Assembly (NCBI GenBank): GCA_003252395.1 | Contig: QKEL01000011.1 | Coordinates: 310,001-374,000, forward strand | DNA length: 64,000 nt | Direction of reading: 5' to 3' | DNA from: Spirochaetales bacterium | GTDB lineage: Bacteria > Spirochaetota > Spirochaetia > Treponematales > Treponemataceae | Shown: positions 40,886-49,301 of the stretch, piece by piece | Layout: each line of letters starts with the position of its first letter | How positions within the stretch are numbered: the stretch's first letter is position 1 | Position numbers and translations under genes: made by a program | The notes under the pieces: generated by a model | What the model was told of the DNA's origin: nothing | Databases searched by the model: none | What the model saw: the letters and a program-made list of their open reading frames with translations, nothing else

Positions 40886-43108
40886 ATGACGAACAATACC
40901 CTCACCGTTCGCGCGCTTCCGTCGCGGGCCCTGAAGGCCGCGGCCGCCGCGATAACGGCACTCGCGTTGGCCCTCTCCCCCGTCGCCGCGCAGCAGCTCG
41001 ATACGTTCACCTACGACTTCGAGGGCGGCAACCGCCAGGGCTGGGGCCCGCGCGGCACCGTCGGCATCGCGGTAACGGACCAGGCCGCCCGTTCCGGCGC
41101 CACCGGCCTCGCCGCCACCGGCCGCGGGGAAACCTGGAGCGGCCCGGCGATCCAGCTCGCGACCGCGCTCAAGGCCGGCGGCACGTACGAGATCACCGGA
41201 TGGGTCAAGCTCGCGAAGGCCCCCGCCGAGGCGAGTTCCGTCAAGTTCACCATGGAAGAAAAGCCCGCCAAGGGCGGCACCAATTGGGTAACCGTCGGCG
41301 AGGCGAAAATTTCCGATACCGGCTGGGTCCAGATCAAGGGCAGCTACTCCTTCGCCGCGCCCATGACCGGCCTTTCCCTCTACGCCGAGTCTTCCGCCGT
41401 CTCCGACGACATTTACCTCGACGACGTCTCCATCGTCATGACGAAGGCCGCCCCCGCCGAGGCCCCGATTGCCATACAGGCCGAGCTGAAGCCCATCAAG
41501 GACAAATTCGCGGGAGCCTTCGCGATCGGCGCCGCGGTCACCCCGGACAATATCTCAGGAACCACGGGCGACCTCCTCCTCAAGCACTTCAACAGCGTCG
41601 TGGCCGAGAACGCCATGAAGTCCATGTACATCCATCCCACGGAAAGCTCCTATTACTGGGACGAGGCCGACAAGATCGTCGCCTTCGCCAAGAAAAACGG
41701 CATGCAGCTCCGCTTCCACACCCTGCTCTGGCACGAGCAATGCGCCCCCTGGTTCTTTATCGACGCCGACGGCAAGGACATGACCGCCGAGACCGATCCC
41801 GCCAAAAAGGCCGCGAACAAGAAACTCCTCCTCGCGCGCCTCGACGCCCACGTAAAGACGATCGTCTCCCGCTACAAGAACGATATCGCCTCCTGGGACG
41901 TGGTGAACGAGGTAATCGACGCGGGCGAATCTGACGGCCTCAGGCGGAGCAAGTGGTACCAGGTCGCGGGCGAGGACTATATCGCCACCGCTTTCCGGGC
42001 CGCCCGCGAGGCCGGCGGGAGCGCCGTCAAGCTCTACATCAACGACTACTCCACCGACAATCCCGCCAAGCGCGACGCCCTCCTCAAGCTCGTAAAGAAG
42101 CTCTTGGCGCAGGGAGTGCCCATCGACGGCGTGGGCCACCAGTGCCACGTCAACCTCGACTCCCCCGCCACGAGCCTCATCGGCGAATCGTTCAAGCGCG
42201 TGGCCGAGCTCGGGCTCGATAACCAGGTCACCGAGCTCGACGTCAGCGTCTACGGCGACAACGTCACCTCGTACACGGCCGTCCCCGCCGACCTCATCGC
42301 CCGCCAGGGATACCGCTTCAAGGAACTTTTCGAGGAATTCGCGAAATACAAGGACTCGATCTCCAGCGTGACCTTCTGGGGCATCGCCGACAACGCCACG
42401 TGGCTCCACGACCGGCCCATCCCCCGCCGCGACGCGCCCTTCGCCTTCGACGAAAAATTCCAGGCAAAACCCGCGTACTGGGGAATGATCAACCCGATCA
42501 TGCTGCCCAAGGCCCCGGAGCCCCCGAAGCCCCTCGCGCCGCCCAAGATGGCCGAGGCCAAGTACGGCACGCCCAAGGTGGACGGGAAAATCGAAAGCGC
42601 CTGGAACAAGGCGAAAAAGATCGACGTAAAGCTCGCCGCGACCGGCAAGCCCGCCGCCTCCGGGACCGCCCGCGCGCTGTGGGACGAAAAGTTCCTCTAC
42701 GTCCTCGTGGAAGTGACCGACCCCGTCCTCGACAACAAGGCGAAAAACGACTACGAGAAAGACTCCGTGGAGCTCTACCTCGACGAAAACAACGCCAAGT
42801 CGAGCGCCTACCAGGCCGACGACGGCCAGTTCCGCGTCACCTTCGAGGGCGTACAGAGCTTCGGCTCCAACGGCGCCGACGACCGCTTCGCCTCCGCGGT
42901 AGCCGTCGTAAAGGGCGGTTACGTCGTGGAAGCGGCCATCCCCTTCCGCACGATCGAGGGAGCGAACGGCCTGGTCCTCGGCTTCGACGCCCAGATCAAC
43001 GACGGCGACGGAACCGGTACCCGCGCGGGCGTTTCCAAGTGGAACGACCCCACCGACAACAGCTGGCAGAACACCCTGAACTGGGGCACCGTCAAGCTCG
43101 TAAAGTAA
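40886..43108 (+). CDS. Secreted endo-1,4-beta-xylanase: CBM4_9 - GH10 - CBM9
   Basis: A 740-residue multidomain glycoside hydrolase. A signal peptide ends near SPVAAQ-Q (36). A carbohydrate-binding module of the CBM4/9/22 type spans about 38-188 (TFTYDFEGGNRQGW...YLDDVSI). The GH10 TIM barrel spans about 200-540, with acid/base Glu342 in WDVVNE and nucleophile Glu450 in TELDVSVYG. A C-terminal CBM9 domain (about 555-740) binds reducing ends of xylan or cellulose. It hydrolyses xylan in the periplasm or outside the cell. Start ATG at 40886 (AAGGA upstream; ATG at 40877 overlaps that site). Monocistronic, with a terminator 40 bp downstream. Confidence 0.95.
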   Translation: MTNNTLTVRALPSRALKAAAAAITALALALSPVAAQQLDTFTYDFEGGNRQGWGPRGTVGIAVTDQAARSGATGLAATGRGETWSGPAIQLATALKAGGTYEITGWVKLAKAPAEASSVKFTMEEKPAKGGTNWVTVGEAKISDTGWVQIKGSYSFAAPMTGLSLYAESSAVSDDIYLDDVSIVMTKAAPAEAPIAIQAELKPIKDKFAGAFAIGAAVTPDNISGTTGDLLLKHFNSVVAENAMKSMYIHPTESSYYWDEADKIVAFAKKNGMQLRFHTLLWHEQCAPWFFIDADGKDMTAETDPAKKAANKKLLLARLDAHVKTIVSRYKNDIASWDVVNEVIDAGESDGLRRSKWYQVAGEDYIATAFRAAREAGGSAVKLYINDYSTDNPAKRDALLKLVKKLLAQGVPIDGVGHQCHVNLDSPATSLIGESFKRVAELGLDNQVTELDVSVYGDNVTSYTAVPADLIARQGYRFKELFEEFAKYKDSISSVTFWGIADNATWLHDRPIPRRDAPFAFDEKFQAKPAYWGMINPIMLPKAPEPPKPLAPPKMAEAKYGTPKVDGKIESAWNKAKKIDVKLAATGKPAASGTARALWDEKFLYVLVEVTDPVLDNKAKNDYEKDSVELYLDENNAKSSAYQADDGQFRVTFEGVQSFGSNGADDRFASAVAVVKGGYVVEAAIPFRTIEGANGLVLGFDAQINDGDGTGTRAGVSKWNDPTDNSWQNTLNWGTVKLVK

Positions 43109-43147
43109 GCGACGCCCGCCGGCCAAGCGGCCGCAGGGCCTGAACGC

Positions 43148-43180
43148 AAAAAAAAGCCGTCCTTTCGGACGGCTTTTTTC
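43148..43180. terminator. Bidirectional terminator between the xylanase gene and export operon B
   Basis: Stem GCCGTCC (43156-43162) / GGACGGC (43167-43173) with a TTTC loop, flanked by eight A on the left and six T on the right. It can therefore serve the xylanase (plus) and the barrel gene of operon B (minus). The same core stem-loop is reused at 52399-52416. Confidence 0.9.
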
Positions 43181-43233
43181 ATTTTCGAAAACCGCGAAAG
43201 TCACCCGGTCAACCGCACCGCGGCCAGACCGTA

Positions 43234-44571
43234 TTAAAATTCCAGCCGGGCCCGCAGGGTTATCTCGAGCGCGCCGTCGCCGGCGACGCCGGTAAATTCC
43301 TTGCCCTCGCCGCCGCCGCTATACGCGACGACCAGGGTGAAAGGCGGCACGCCCTTCGCGTCGATATCCTGCTGGAAACGCGCCTGGTAGGAACGGTCGG
43401 AAAAATTCGCCGTGGCCGAGAGCGTCGCGTCATGGCCCGCGAACAGAAGGTCTTCGGCCTTCAGCGAGGCGTTGGCGTACCACTTTCCCGCGTAAAACGG
43501 CGTGATCTCGCCGGACAGAAAGCCCGCCTGAAGCTCCGTCGCGTCATGCGTCGCCCCGTCGGAATTAAAGAGGCCCTCGCCGGAAAGCGTCCATTTCTTG
43601 AGATCTCCCAGCGCGCGGGAAAAGCCGAGGGCGACTTGCGAGTACGGGTCGTAGCCCGAATGGTCGAACGCCGTCGCGAGCTCCCCGTACACCGTGGTGC
43701 CCCAAAGGTAGCCCGAAAAATCGAAGCCGGCCTTTCCCTGCGATTCCCTTCCGACGGAGCCCGAAACGCCCCACTCGAAGCCGCCGAGGGCCATATCCGC
43801 GCGGGCGGAATATACCAGCGCGTCGGCGGGGTCACGGGCCAGGGGTTGGCCGTTCGCGACCGAGCGGGAAAAGTCCGCGAAGGCCACCACGTTCGCCATG
43901 CCCAGCGGAACCGTCGCCTTCAATCCCGGCGTGCCCGAACGGCCGTCGAAGGCCGCCAGGGGATCGGCGCGCTCGGCGTTCACGAAATCGACCGGGGTCC
44001 AGAAAAACGAGGGGCCCCAGGCCAAAAGCTGCTTGCCCAGCCGGAAAAACGCCGCCTTCTTCACGTCGAAACTGTAGTACAGCTCCGACAGGCCCAGGGA
44101 AGGCTCCGAAAGGCTCGCGGCGGCGCCGTAGGCGACGGGGCCGCCCGAGGTAAGGCCCTTGAAGAAATATTGCCTGAACACGTACGAGGCAAAGAGCGAG
44201 CCCCGGTCCGGAACGCTCACCTTCGCGAAGAGCTTCCCCGAGGCGGCAGAGGAGCCCGCGTACCCGTCAAAGTCCCCGTTTACGTAGGCGGAAGCGGAAA
44301 CCGTCGCGGTGCCCCCCACGAGATACTCGATCTTCGCTTCCGAGGAGGCGGGCAAATACGGCGCGGAAGCTTCCGAAGCCCCACCGCTCCCGCCGAAAGA
44401 ACCCAGGCCGGCGCCCGCGTCGAAGGCCCCTTCGGCGAAGGGGTCCTCGGCGAAGGGATCATCCGCGGCCGCCGCGTCCTGCGCGAAGGCGGCCGGCGCG
44501 AGGCAGAGCGCGATCGCGACCGTTAACCCGGCGACGGAGACGGGGCGAAGCCGCCCCTTCGCGCCGTTCAT
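43234..44571 (-). CDS. Export operon B: outer-membrane beta-barrel protein (DUF1302-like)
   Basis: A 445-residue barrel protein, the counterpart of the protein at 21766. The signal peptide ends at APAAFAQ-D (about 31). A short acidic/Phe-rich repeat follows (DPFAEDPFAEGAFDAG), then amphipathic strands to the end ITLRARLEF (terminal Phe). The family box is FRLGKQLLAWGPSFFWTP followed by VDFVNAERADPLAAF, closely paralleling operon A's FRFGKQ...WG. It is the last gene of operon B; its start overlaps the LolA-like stop (ATGA), and the bidirectional terminator lies 54 bp beyond its end. Confidence 0.82.
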   Translation of the reverse strand: MNGAKGRLRPVSVAGLTVAIALCLAPAAFAQDAAAADDPFAEDPFAEGAFDAGAGLGSFGGSGGASEASAPYLPASSEAKIEYLVGGTATVSASAYVNGDFDGYAGSSAASGKLFAKVSVPDRGSLFASYVFRQYFFKGLTSGGPVAYGAAASLSEPSLGLSELYYSFDVKKAAFFRLGKQLLAWGPSFFWTPVDFVNAERADPLAAFDGRSGTPGLKATVPLGMANVVAFADFSRSVANGQPLARDPADALVYSARADMALGGFEWGVSGSVGRESQGKAGFDFSGYLWGTTVYGELATAFDHSGYDPYSQVALGFSRALGDLKKWTLSGEGLFNSDGATHDATELQAGFLSGEITPFYAGKWYANASLKAEDLLFAGHDATLSATANFSDRSYQARFQQDIDAKGVPPFTLVVAYSGGGEGKEFTGVAGDGALEITLRARLEF

Positions 44572-45359
44572 CTCGATTTCTCCTCGAGGAAGGCCTTCGA
44601 GAACGTGTAATTCGCGATCTTATCGGTGGAAACGCCCTCGTTGGTCAGGTAGGTCTTCTGCCCCTTCTCGAGGGCATCGGTTGCCAGGAGCTTGGTGAAA
44701 ATGTACTTGCCCCCCGGCAAGGCCTTGTAGTCAACGTAATAGGTGGTCCGCAAGAGGGTTTCCCCCGCGCTGAAGCTTTCGGTCTTCACGGGAAGGCCGT
44801 CGGTCTTGCGGAAATACGTTTTCTGCACCGGGTAGGCCACGTCGAGCCGTTTCGCGTCCAGCCGCACCACGTCGCACTCCCAGCTCGAAACCTTCGCGGT
44901 CCCGGCCATGGTCGCCCAGTACTGGGCAAGGGTATTGGGCTTGCCGAAAAGGTCGGCCCGAATGTCGGAACCGCCCACGTCGTCCTTCCGGTTCCGGTAC
45001 ACGAACTCGCGGGTCGAGGGCAGGTAAAGGAAAAGGTCGTCCTTGCTGCGCCAGTACCCCTTCCCCTTCTCGCTGTCCGGGTATTGGAACAGGAGCGTAA
45101 AGGTATCGGCGGCGTCCCTGCGGAAAATCTGGATCCGAAGCACCCGGTCCGCCTCGCCCTCCTTCTTTTGCACGAGGGTAAAGGTGGAGGTCACGTCAAG
45201 GCCGGCGAGGTCGGTCTTTGCCTCGTAGGCCTCTACCAGGGCGGCCGCGGCGGGATCGGTCGCCTTCGCCGCCTGGGCGAAGGCGGGGGCGAAGGCGGCC
45301 GCCGCGAAAAGGGCCAAGGCCAATATCGCGCGGGGCGCGTTGCCGTATTTCGTTTTCAT
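44568..45359 (-). CDS. Export operon B: LolA-like outer-membrane lipoprotein-sorting protein
   Basis: A 263-residue secreted soluble protein. The signal peptide ends near AFAQA-A (about 30). Shared blocks with the operon A protein are SEKGKGYWRSKDDLFLYLPS then TREFVYR, and VQKTYFRKTDGLPVKTESFS. The LolA-like convex half-barrel is inferred from these strands. As in operon A, it is the third element of ABC to carrier to barrel. There is no lipobox. The ATG at 45359 follows AAGGAG (minus strand), 15 bp after the permease gene. Confidence 0.85.
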   Translation of the reverse strand: MKTKYGNAPRAILALALFAAAAFAPAFAQAAKATDPAAAALVEAYEAKTDLAGLDVTSTFTLVQKKEGEADRVLRIQIFRRDAADTFTLLFQYPDSEKGKGYWRSKDDLFLYLPSTREFVYRNRKDDVGGSDIRADLFGKPNTLAQYWATMAGTAKVSSWECDVVRLDAKRLDVAYPVQKTYFRKTDGLPVKTESFSAGETLLRTTYYVDYKALPGGKYIFTKLLATDALEKGQKTYLTNEGVSTDKIANYTFSKAFLEEKSR

Positions 45360-45374
45360 ATAAGACTCCTTATG

Positions 45375-46700
45375 TCAGAACGTCGCGGTCAGGGCCTCAA
45401 CCGGCCTGATGCGCCCGCCCCTTCGGGCGGGGAAGAACGAGAAGGCGGCCGCGATAATGCCGATAGCCGCCACGAGAAGGGCCATGTCGCCCAGGTTGGG
45501 CGCCAGGGCGAGCCGCCCCGAGTCCAGGAAAATCGCGAGGTTCCCGCCTGCGGGGAAGGGAATCGCCAGGCGCACCAAAAGGCATACGAGGGCCGCCGCC
45601 ACGGAACCCACGGCCGAGGCCATCAGGGCGAGCGCCGAGCCCTCCATCACGAAGAGGCCCGTCACGGCGGAGGCTTCCACGCCCATCGCCCGCATGCTGC
45701 CGATCTCGCGCAACCGCTCGTTGATCGACATGCGCAGGTTGATGAACACCGAAACCGCGATAACGAAAAGCATGATCGCCGTTACCAGGGCCCCCATGCC
45801 CTGCACCGCCGCGACGACGCTCCGCACTATGCCGAGCACCTCGTCTATGGTGGCCAGCTTCGGCATAACCCGGTCGCGCCCTTCCTCGTCTATCTCGTAC
45901 TTTTGGCTCGCCGCCGAAACGGCCGAAATGGCCTCGGCGTCGTCCTTGGGGCGCGAAACCTCAAAGCCCTTCGAAGTCAAAAGCTTCGCGAACGCGTCGC
46001 GTTTCGCCCCGATGCCCGCCGTGGAGCCGAGATACGCGTAGATCGCCGTGGACGCGTCTTCCGGCGCCAGGTCGAGCTTCCTGAGGAAATCGAAGTGCAC
46101 GAGCACCAACTCGCCCATGAAAAAGTTATCCGTTCGGTAAATGCCCTCTACCTTGAGTATGCCCGTGTTGAAGGCGCCGAAGCGGGTACGGGCCGAAACG
46201 ACCAGGTCGTCTCCCGTCCGTATGCCGAAGTAATCGGCCACGGACTTCGGCAAGGCTATCCCGTTCGGGTTCGCGGCCCAGTTCTCCCAGGATCCCGCGT
46301 CGAAGCGCATTTGCCCCTTAAAGCCGGTATCCCTATCCGACTCGATTCCCGTAAAGGAAAGCCGCTTCGAAAGCCCGTTGAAGTACACCGCCGATTTCAC
46401 GAGGTACCGCTTGAGCACCGTCGCGTCCTGCCCCAGGCTCTCCTTGGCCAAAAGCTCGATATCGCCCGACCGCAAAAGGCCGTTGTAAATCTTTCCGCCG
46501 TCGGCGTACTTTCCCGAAACGGTGATATGCCCGGCGGTTGCCCGGATTATGCTCGAGGAAACGTTGTCCTGGGCGCCGCGGGTAAAGGCCGCCAGGGCGG
46601 TCAGGATGAACGCGACTATGGCGTAGTTCACGCCGAGGGTCAGGCTCCGTTTGCCGTTGCGAAACACGTTCTTGAATGCCAAAACGATGAAGTCTTTCAT
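45375..46700 (-). CDS. Export operon B: FtsX/MacB-type permease 2
   Basis: A 441-residue inner-membrane permease with one N-terminal and three C-terminal helices around a large periplasmic domain. FtsX motif: LRMSINERLREIGSMRAMGV. The segment NLAIFLDSGRLALAPNLG near the C-terminus matches operon A's LALFLDNGR. It lacks the charged coiled-coil insert of the operon A paralogue. It lies 10 bp after permease 1. The ATG is at 46700 and GGAGG precedes it. Confidence 0.91.
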   Translation of the reverse strand: MKDFIVLAFKNVFRNGKRSLTLGVNYAIVAFILTALAAFTRGAQDNVSSSIIRATAGHITVSGKYADGGKIYNGLLRSGDIELLAKESLGQDATVLKRYLVKSAVYFNGLSKRLSFTGIESDRDTGFKGQMRFDAGSWENWAANPNGIALPKSVADYFGIRTGDDLVVSARTRFGAFNTGILKVEGIYRTDNFFMGELVLVHFDFLRKLDLAPEDASTAIYAYLGSTAGIGAKRDAFAKLLTSKGFEVSRPKDDAEAISAVSAASQKYEIDEEGRDRVMPKLATIDEVLGIVRSVVAAVQGMGALVTAIMLFVIAVSVFINLRMSINERLREIGSMRAMGVEASAVTGLFVMEGSALALMASAVGSVAAALVCLLVRLAIPFPAGGNLAIFLDSGRLALAPNLGDMALLVAAIGIIAAAFSFFPARRGGRIRPVEALTATF

Positions 46701-46710
46701 GCGTTCCTCC

Positions 46711-48117
46711 CTACTTGTCGCTCATCGCCTTGAGCGGGGTAATCTTGGTGGCCACGCTGACCGGATAAAGGGTAGCGAGCACGGAAACGAGGGCGACCGC
46801 GAGAATGCCCAGGACAAACGGCCATACCGTCGCGCGGATCGGGATGGGCCCGCCCCCCACCAGGAACTGCGAGATCAGGTCGGGCAGCAGAATGCCGCCC
46901 TTCGAGAACGCCGCCAAGGCGATCGCGGAGGCAGCCAAACCGGCGAGGGAGGCGGTAAGGTTCAGCGCGAGGGCCTCGGCGAGGAACACCCCGCGAACGA
47001 AGGTCCGCTCCGCCCCGATCGCCCGCATGGTGCCGATCTCGGCCGTCCGCTCCGTCACGTTGATGATCAGGGTATTCATGAATATCATGGCCACCACCAG
47101 GAACACGAGGCCCGTGGCGAAATAAATGAACGCCTGCAGCCCCGCCGAAATCTGCGCGTAAAAGCCCGAGGCCGCCGACCACTCGGCCGCCTTTACCCCC
47201 AGGCTCTCGTCCCCGGTCAGCCGCGCGATAATCTCCTCAGCGTTCGCGCCGTCCTTCAGGCGGACGGCGACCATGGTGGCGCCCGAAATCTGCTCGGCCT
47301 CCAGGCTGCCCACGTCGATGGCGGAGGCGCCCGGATCGTCGGCCAGCGCGAAAATCGCGTCCTCGCCCGAATCCGCCGCGGCGAGGCTCGCGTCCAGGTC
47401 CTCGGGAAGCGCCGCCACGCCCGCGTAGTTGTAGATGGAAGCGTACGTGGCCGCGTCCATGAAATTGATGTAATTGAACACGCTCGAATACCGTTGCGGC
47501 TCGAAAATCCCCGACACCCGCGACGGGACGGAATTCACGCCCCCCTCGGTCACCCCGAGAAGGGTAACCGACTCGCCGGCGCGAACCTCCACGCCGAAGT
47601 TCTTTCGGTATTCCGCGTTCTGGAACGCCGAAATCATCACGCCCCCGGCCTCGCCGCCGGACCCGAGGTACGAGCCCTCGAAGGGCTTCACCTCGCCGAA
47701 AACCCGCGCGTAGCTCGCCGGGTCTATGGCGTAATAAATAATGGGAAGGTCTATCTTACGCCCGTCCCGCTCCACCTGGACAATGCCGTAGTTTTGCGCG
47801 TAGGGCGCGTAGGCCGCCACCCCCTCCGTCGAGTCCAGAATCTCCTCCACCCGCTTCAGCTCGCGGATCTTCGGAAGGGGAGTCTGGAAGGCGAAGGGCG
47901 AGGGTATTTCCTTCGAGGTGCGGGAATAGACGATAAAGTCGCCCGTGAACTTCTCGATAATCGCTTTCTTAGACGCCGCGGAGGCGGAATCGGCGAAAAT
48001 GGTGCCGAACACGATAAGGAAGGTGCCGAAGGCCACCAGGGCGCCGATCAGGACCATCCTTCCCTTCCTCCGCGCGATGGTGCGCAGGGCCAGCTTAAGG
48101 GTCAGGAGCATGGTCAC
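46711..48117 (-). CDS. Export operon B: FtsX/MacB-type permease 1
   Basis: A 468-residue permease, counterpart of the protein at 18028. The coupling motif is MNTLIINVTERTAEIGTMRA followed by IGAERTFV, against operon A's EIGTMRALGAQKSFV. The N-terminus NLALRTIARRKGRMVL-like segment precedes helix 1. The periplasmic domain (about 45-310) contains MacB_PCD-like strands. Its ATG at 48117 overlaps the ATPase stop by 4 nt. Gene order (permease 1 then permease 2) is the same in both operons. Confidence 0.92.
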   Translation of the reverse strand: MTMLLTLKLALRTIARRKGRMVLIGALVAFGTFLIVFGTIFADSASAASKKAIIEKFTGDFIVYSRTSKEIPSPFAFQTPLPKIRELKRVEEILDSTEGVAAYAPYAQNYGIVQVERDGRKIDLPIIYYAIDPASYARVFGEVKPFEGSYLGSGGEAGGVMISAFQNAEYRKNFGVEVRAGESVTLLGVTEGGVNSVPSRVSGIFEPQRYSSVFNYINFMDAATYASIYNYAGVAALPEDLDASLAAADSGEDAIFALADDPGASAIDVGSLEAEQISGATMVAVRLKDGANAEEIIARLTGDESLGVKAAEWSAASGFYAQISAGLQAFIYFATGLVFLVVAMIFMNTLIINVTERTAEIGTMRAIGAERTFVRGVFLAEALALNLTASLAGLAASAIALAAFSKGGILLPDLISQFLVGGGPIPIRATVWPFVLGILAVALVSVLATLYPVSVATKITPLKAMSDK

Positions 48118-48815
48118 GCCTCCTTCGCCCGCGAGGTCCCCGCGTCCACGATCCGCCCGTCGAGTATCTGCACGAGCCGGCGCGCCTCGCGCATGATATG
48201 CGCGTCGTGCGTGGAGAAGATAAAGGTCGTCTTTTCTATCTCGTTAATCTGGCGCATGAGCTCCACGATCTTCGTGCCCGTGGCCGAGTCAAGATTGGCC
48301 GTCGGCTCGTCCGCCAGGATAATCAGCGGGTTCGTCACCAGGGCGCGGGCGATCGCGACGCGCTGCCGCTGCCCGCCCGACAGTTCCGTGGGCTTGTTCT
48401 TCAGGCGGTCGGACAGCCCCACTTCCTCCACGAAGCGCATCACGATCGCCTCGCGCTCCTTCTTCGTCAGGTTTTTCTTGAGAAGGAGGGGAAACTCGAT
48501 ATTCTCGTACACGTTCAGCACCGGGATAAGGTTAAAGGACTGGAAAATGAAGCCCACTTTCTCGCGCCGGTACCGCGTCAGCTCCTTGTCGTTCAGGCCC
48601 GCCACGTCGGTCCCGTCGATACGGACGGTACCCGCGGTCGGCACGTCGATGCAGCCGAACATGTTCAGCATCGTGCTCTTGCCCGACCCGGAAGGCCCGG
48701 CCACCGCGAGGAACTCGCCCCGCTCGATCTCCAGATCCACCCCGCGCAGGGCCTCCACCTTGGTGGTACCCAGCATGTACTCTTTCGTCACACCCTTAAG
48801 CTCAACGACGGGCAT
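48114..48815 (-). CDS. Export operon B: MacB/LolD-type ABC transporter ATPase
   Basis: A 233-residue ATPase, strongly similar to the one at 17333: GPSGSGKSTMLNM, FIFQSFNLIPVLNVYENIEF, LSGGQRQRVAIARALV, ILADEPTANLDS and FSTHD. It starts at the ATG at 48815 after GGAAGGAGG; the open frame further upstream is a GC artefact and covers the operon promoter. It is the first gene of operon B, and no regulator gene precedes it. It energises the two FtsX permeases at the inner membrane. Confidence 0.94.
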   Translation of the reverse strand: MPVVELKGVTKEYMLGTTKVEALRGVDLEIERGEFLAVAGPSGSGKSTMLNMFGCIDVPTAGTVRIDGTDVAGLNDKELTRYRREKVGFIFQSFNLIPVLNVYENIEFPLLLKKNLTKKEREAIVMRFVEEVGLSDRLKNKPTELSGGQRQRVAIARALVTNPLIILADEPTANLDSATGTKIVELMRQINEIEKTTFIFSTHDAHIMREARRLVQILDGRIVDAGTSRAKEA

Positions 48816-49020
48816 TTTCGCCTCCTTCCTATCTTTAACAAAAAAAGACTTTCTGACTCGCGCGAATTCGGACCGTGGCCCCCCGCAGCCGCGATACGCC
48901 GTCGTTTCGCGGTAAGGGTATCGGAAAAAGAGGAAACGCTCCTGGACGCTGTCTGCGGTACGGCGAACGGACAAATAGGCATACGACTTTTTCGCCCGGG
49001 ACAAACGGGGCCATACCACT

Positions 49021-49049
49021 AATCTAGGTGAAGGGGAATCGAAAGTCAA
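49021..49049 (-). promoter_or_regulatory. Promoter of export operon B
   Basis: Minus strand: TTGACT (49049-49044), 17 bp, TAGATT (49026-49021). The predicted start near 49014 leaves a leader of about 200 nt containing two GGACAAA copies. Confidence 0.55.
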
Positions 49050-49089
49050 AATGAAACGGCGCGTTTCGCGTTCATAAGGGCGGGGGGAA

Positions 49090-49107
49090 GTTTGTCCAAG
49101 GACAAAC
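49090..49107. promoter_or_regulatory. Perfect 18-bp palindrome upstream of the operon B promoter
   Basis: GTTTGTCC and GGACAAAC arms with a 2-bp AA centre, 41 bp upstream of the -35 box. Size and symmetry fit a dimeric regulator's binding site; which regulator is unknown. Confidence 0.5.
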
Positions 49108-49301
49108 GGGCCTTCCCCCCCGGCCAAGCCCCCTCGCGGGGTCTCGGCCTCCCCCTTCCCCGGGGCTCCGCCCCGGACCCCGCCGCGCTTTCCTACCGTA
49201 GTGTCGCGAATACGTTCTGCGGTTCTGGGTCTACAAAATAAAACGGGATGAATCCGTCCGTCCGAAACGGCGACGATACGCCAAAATGCATCTCGTCCTC
49301 C

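Larger units (their letters stand above)
48816..49301. other. 486-bp intergenic region with repeated GGACAAA motifs
   Basis: No gene is supported here. GGACAAATA (48969-48977), GGACAAACG (48999-49007) and GGACAAACG (49100-49108) are direct copies. The last is half of the perfect inverted repeat GTTTGTCCAAGGACAAAC (49090-49107). They bracket the operon B promoter. The stretch 49108-49190 is a long C/G-rich tract. The same GGACAAATA occurs at 17306-17314 before operon A. Confidence 0.6.

Noticed and set aside
41555..43204. 549-codon minus-strand open frame opposite the xylanase
   Set aside because: Shadow frame; the plus-strand GH10/CBM motifs are unambiguous.
46651..48915. 754-codon plus-strand open frame opposite the operon B permease and ATPase genes
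   Set aside because: The opposite strand carries three motif-rich proteins with 4-nt overlaps; the long antisense frame arises from GC codon bias.
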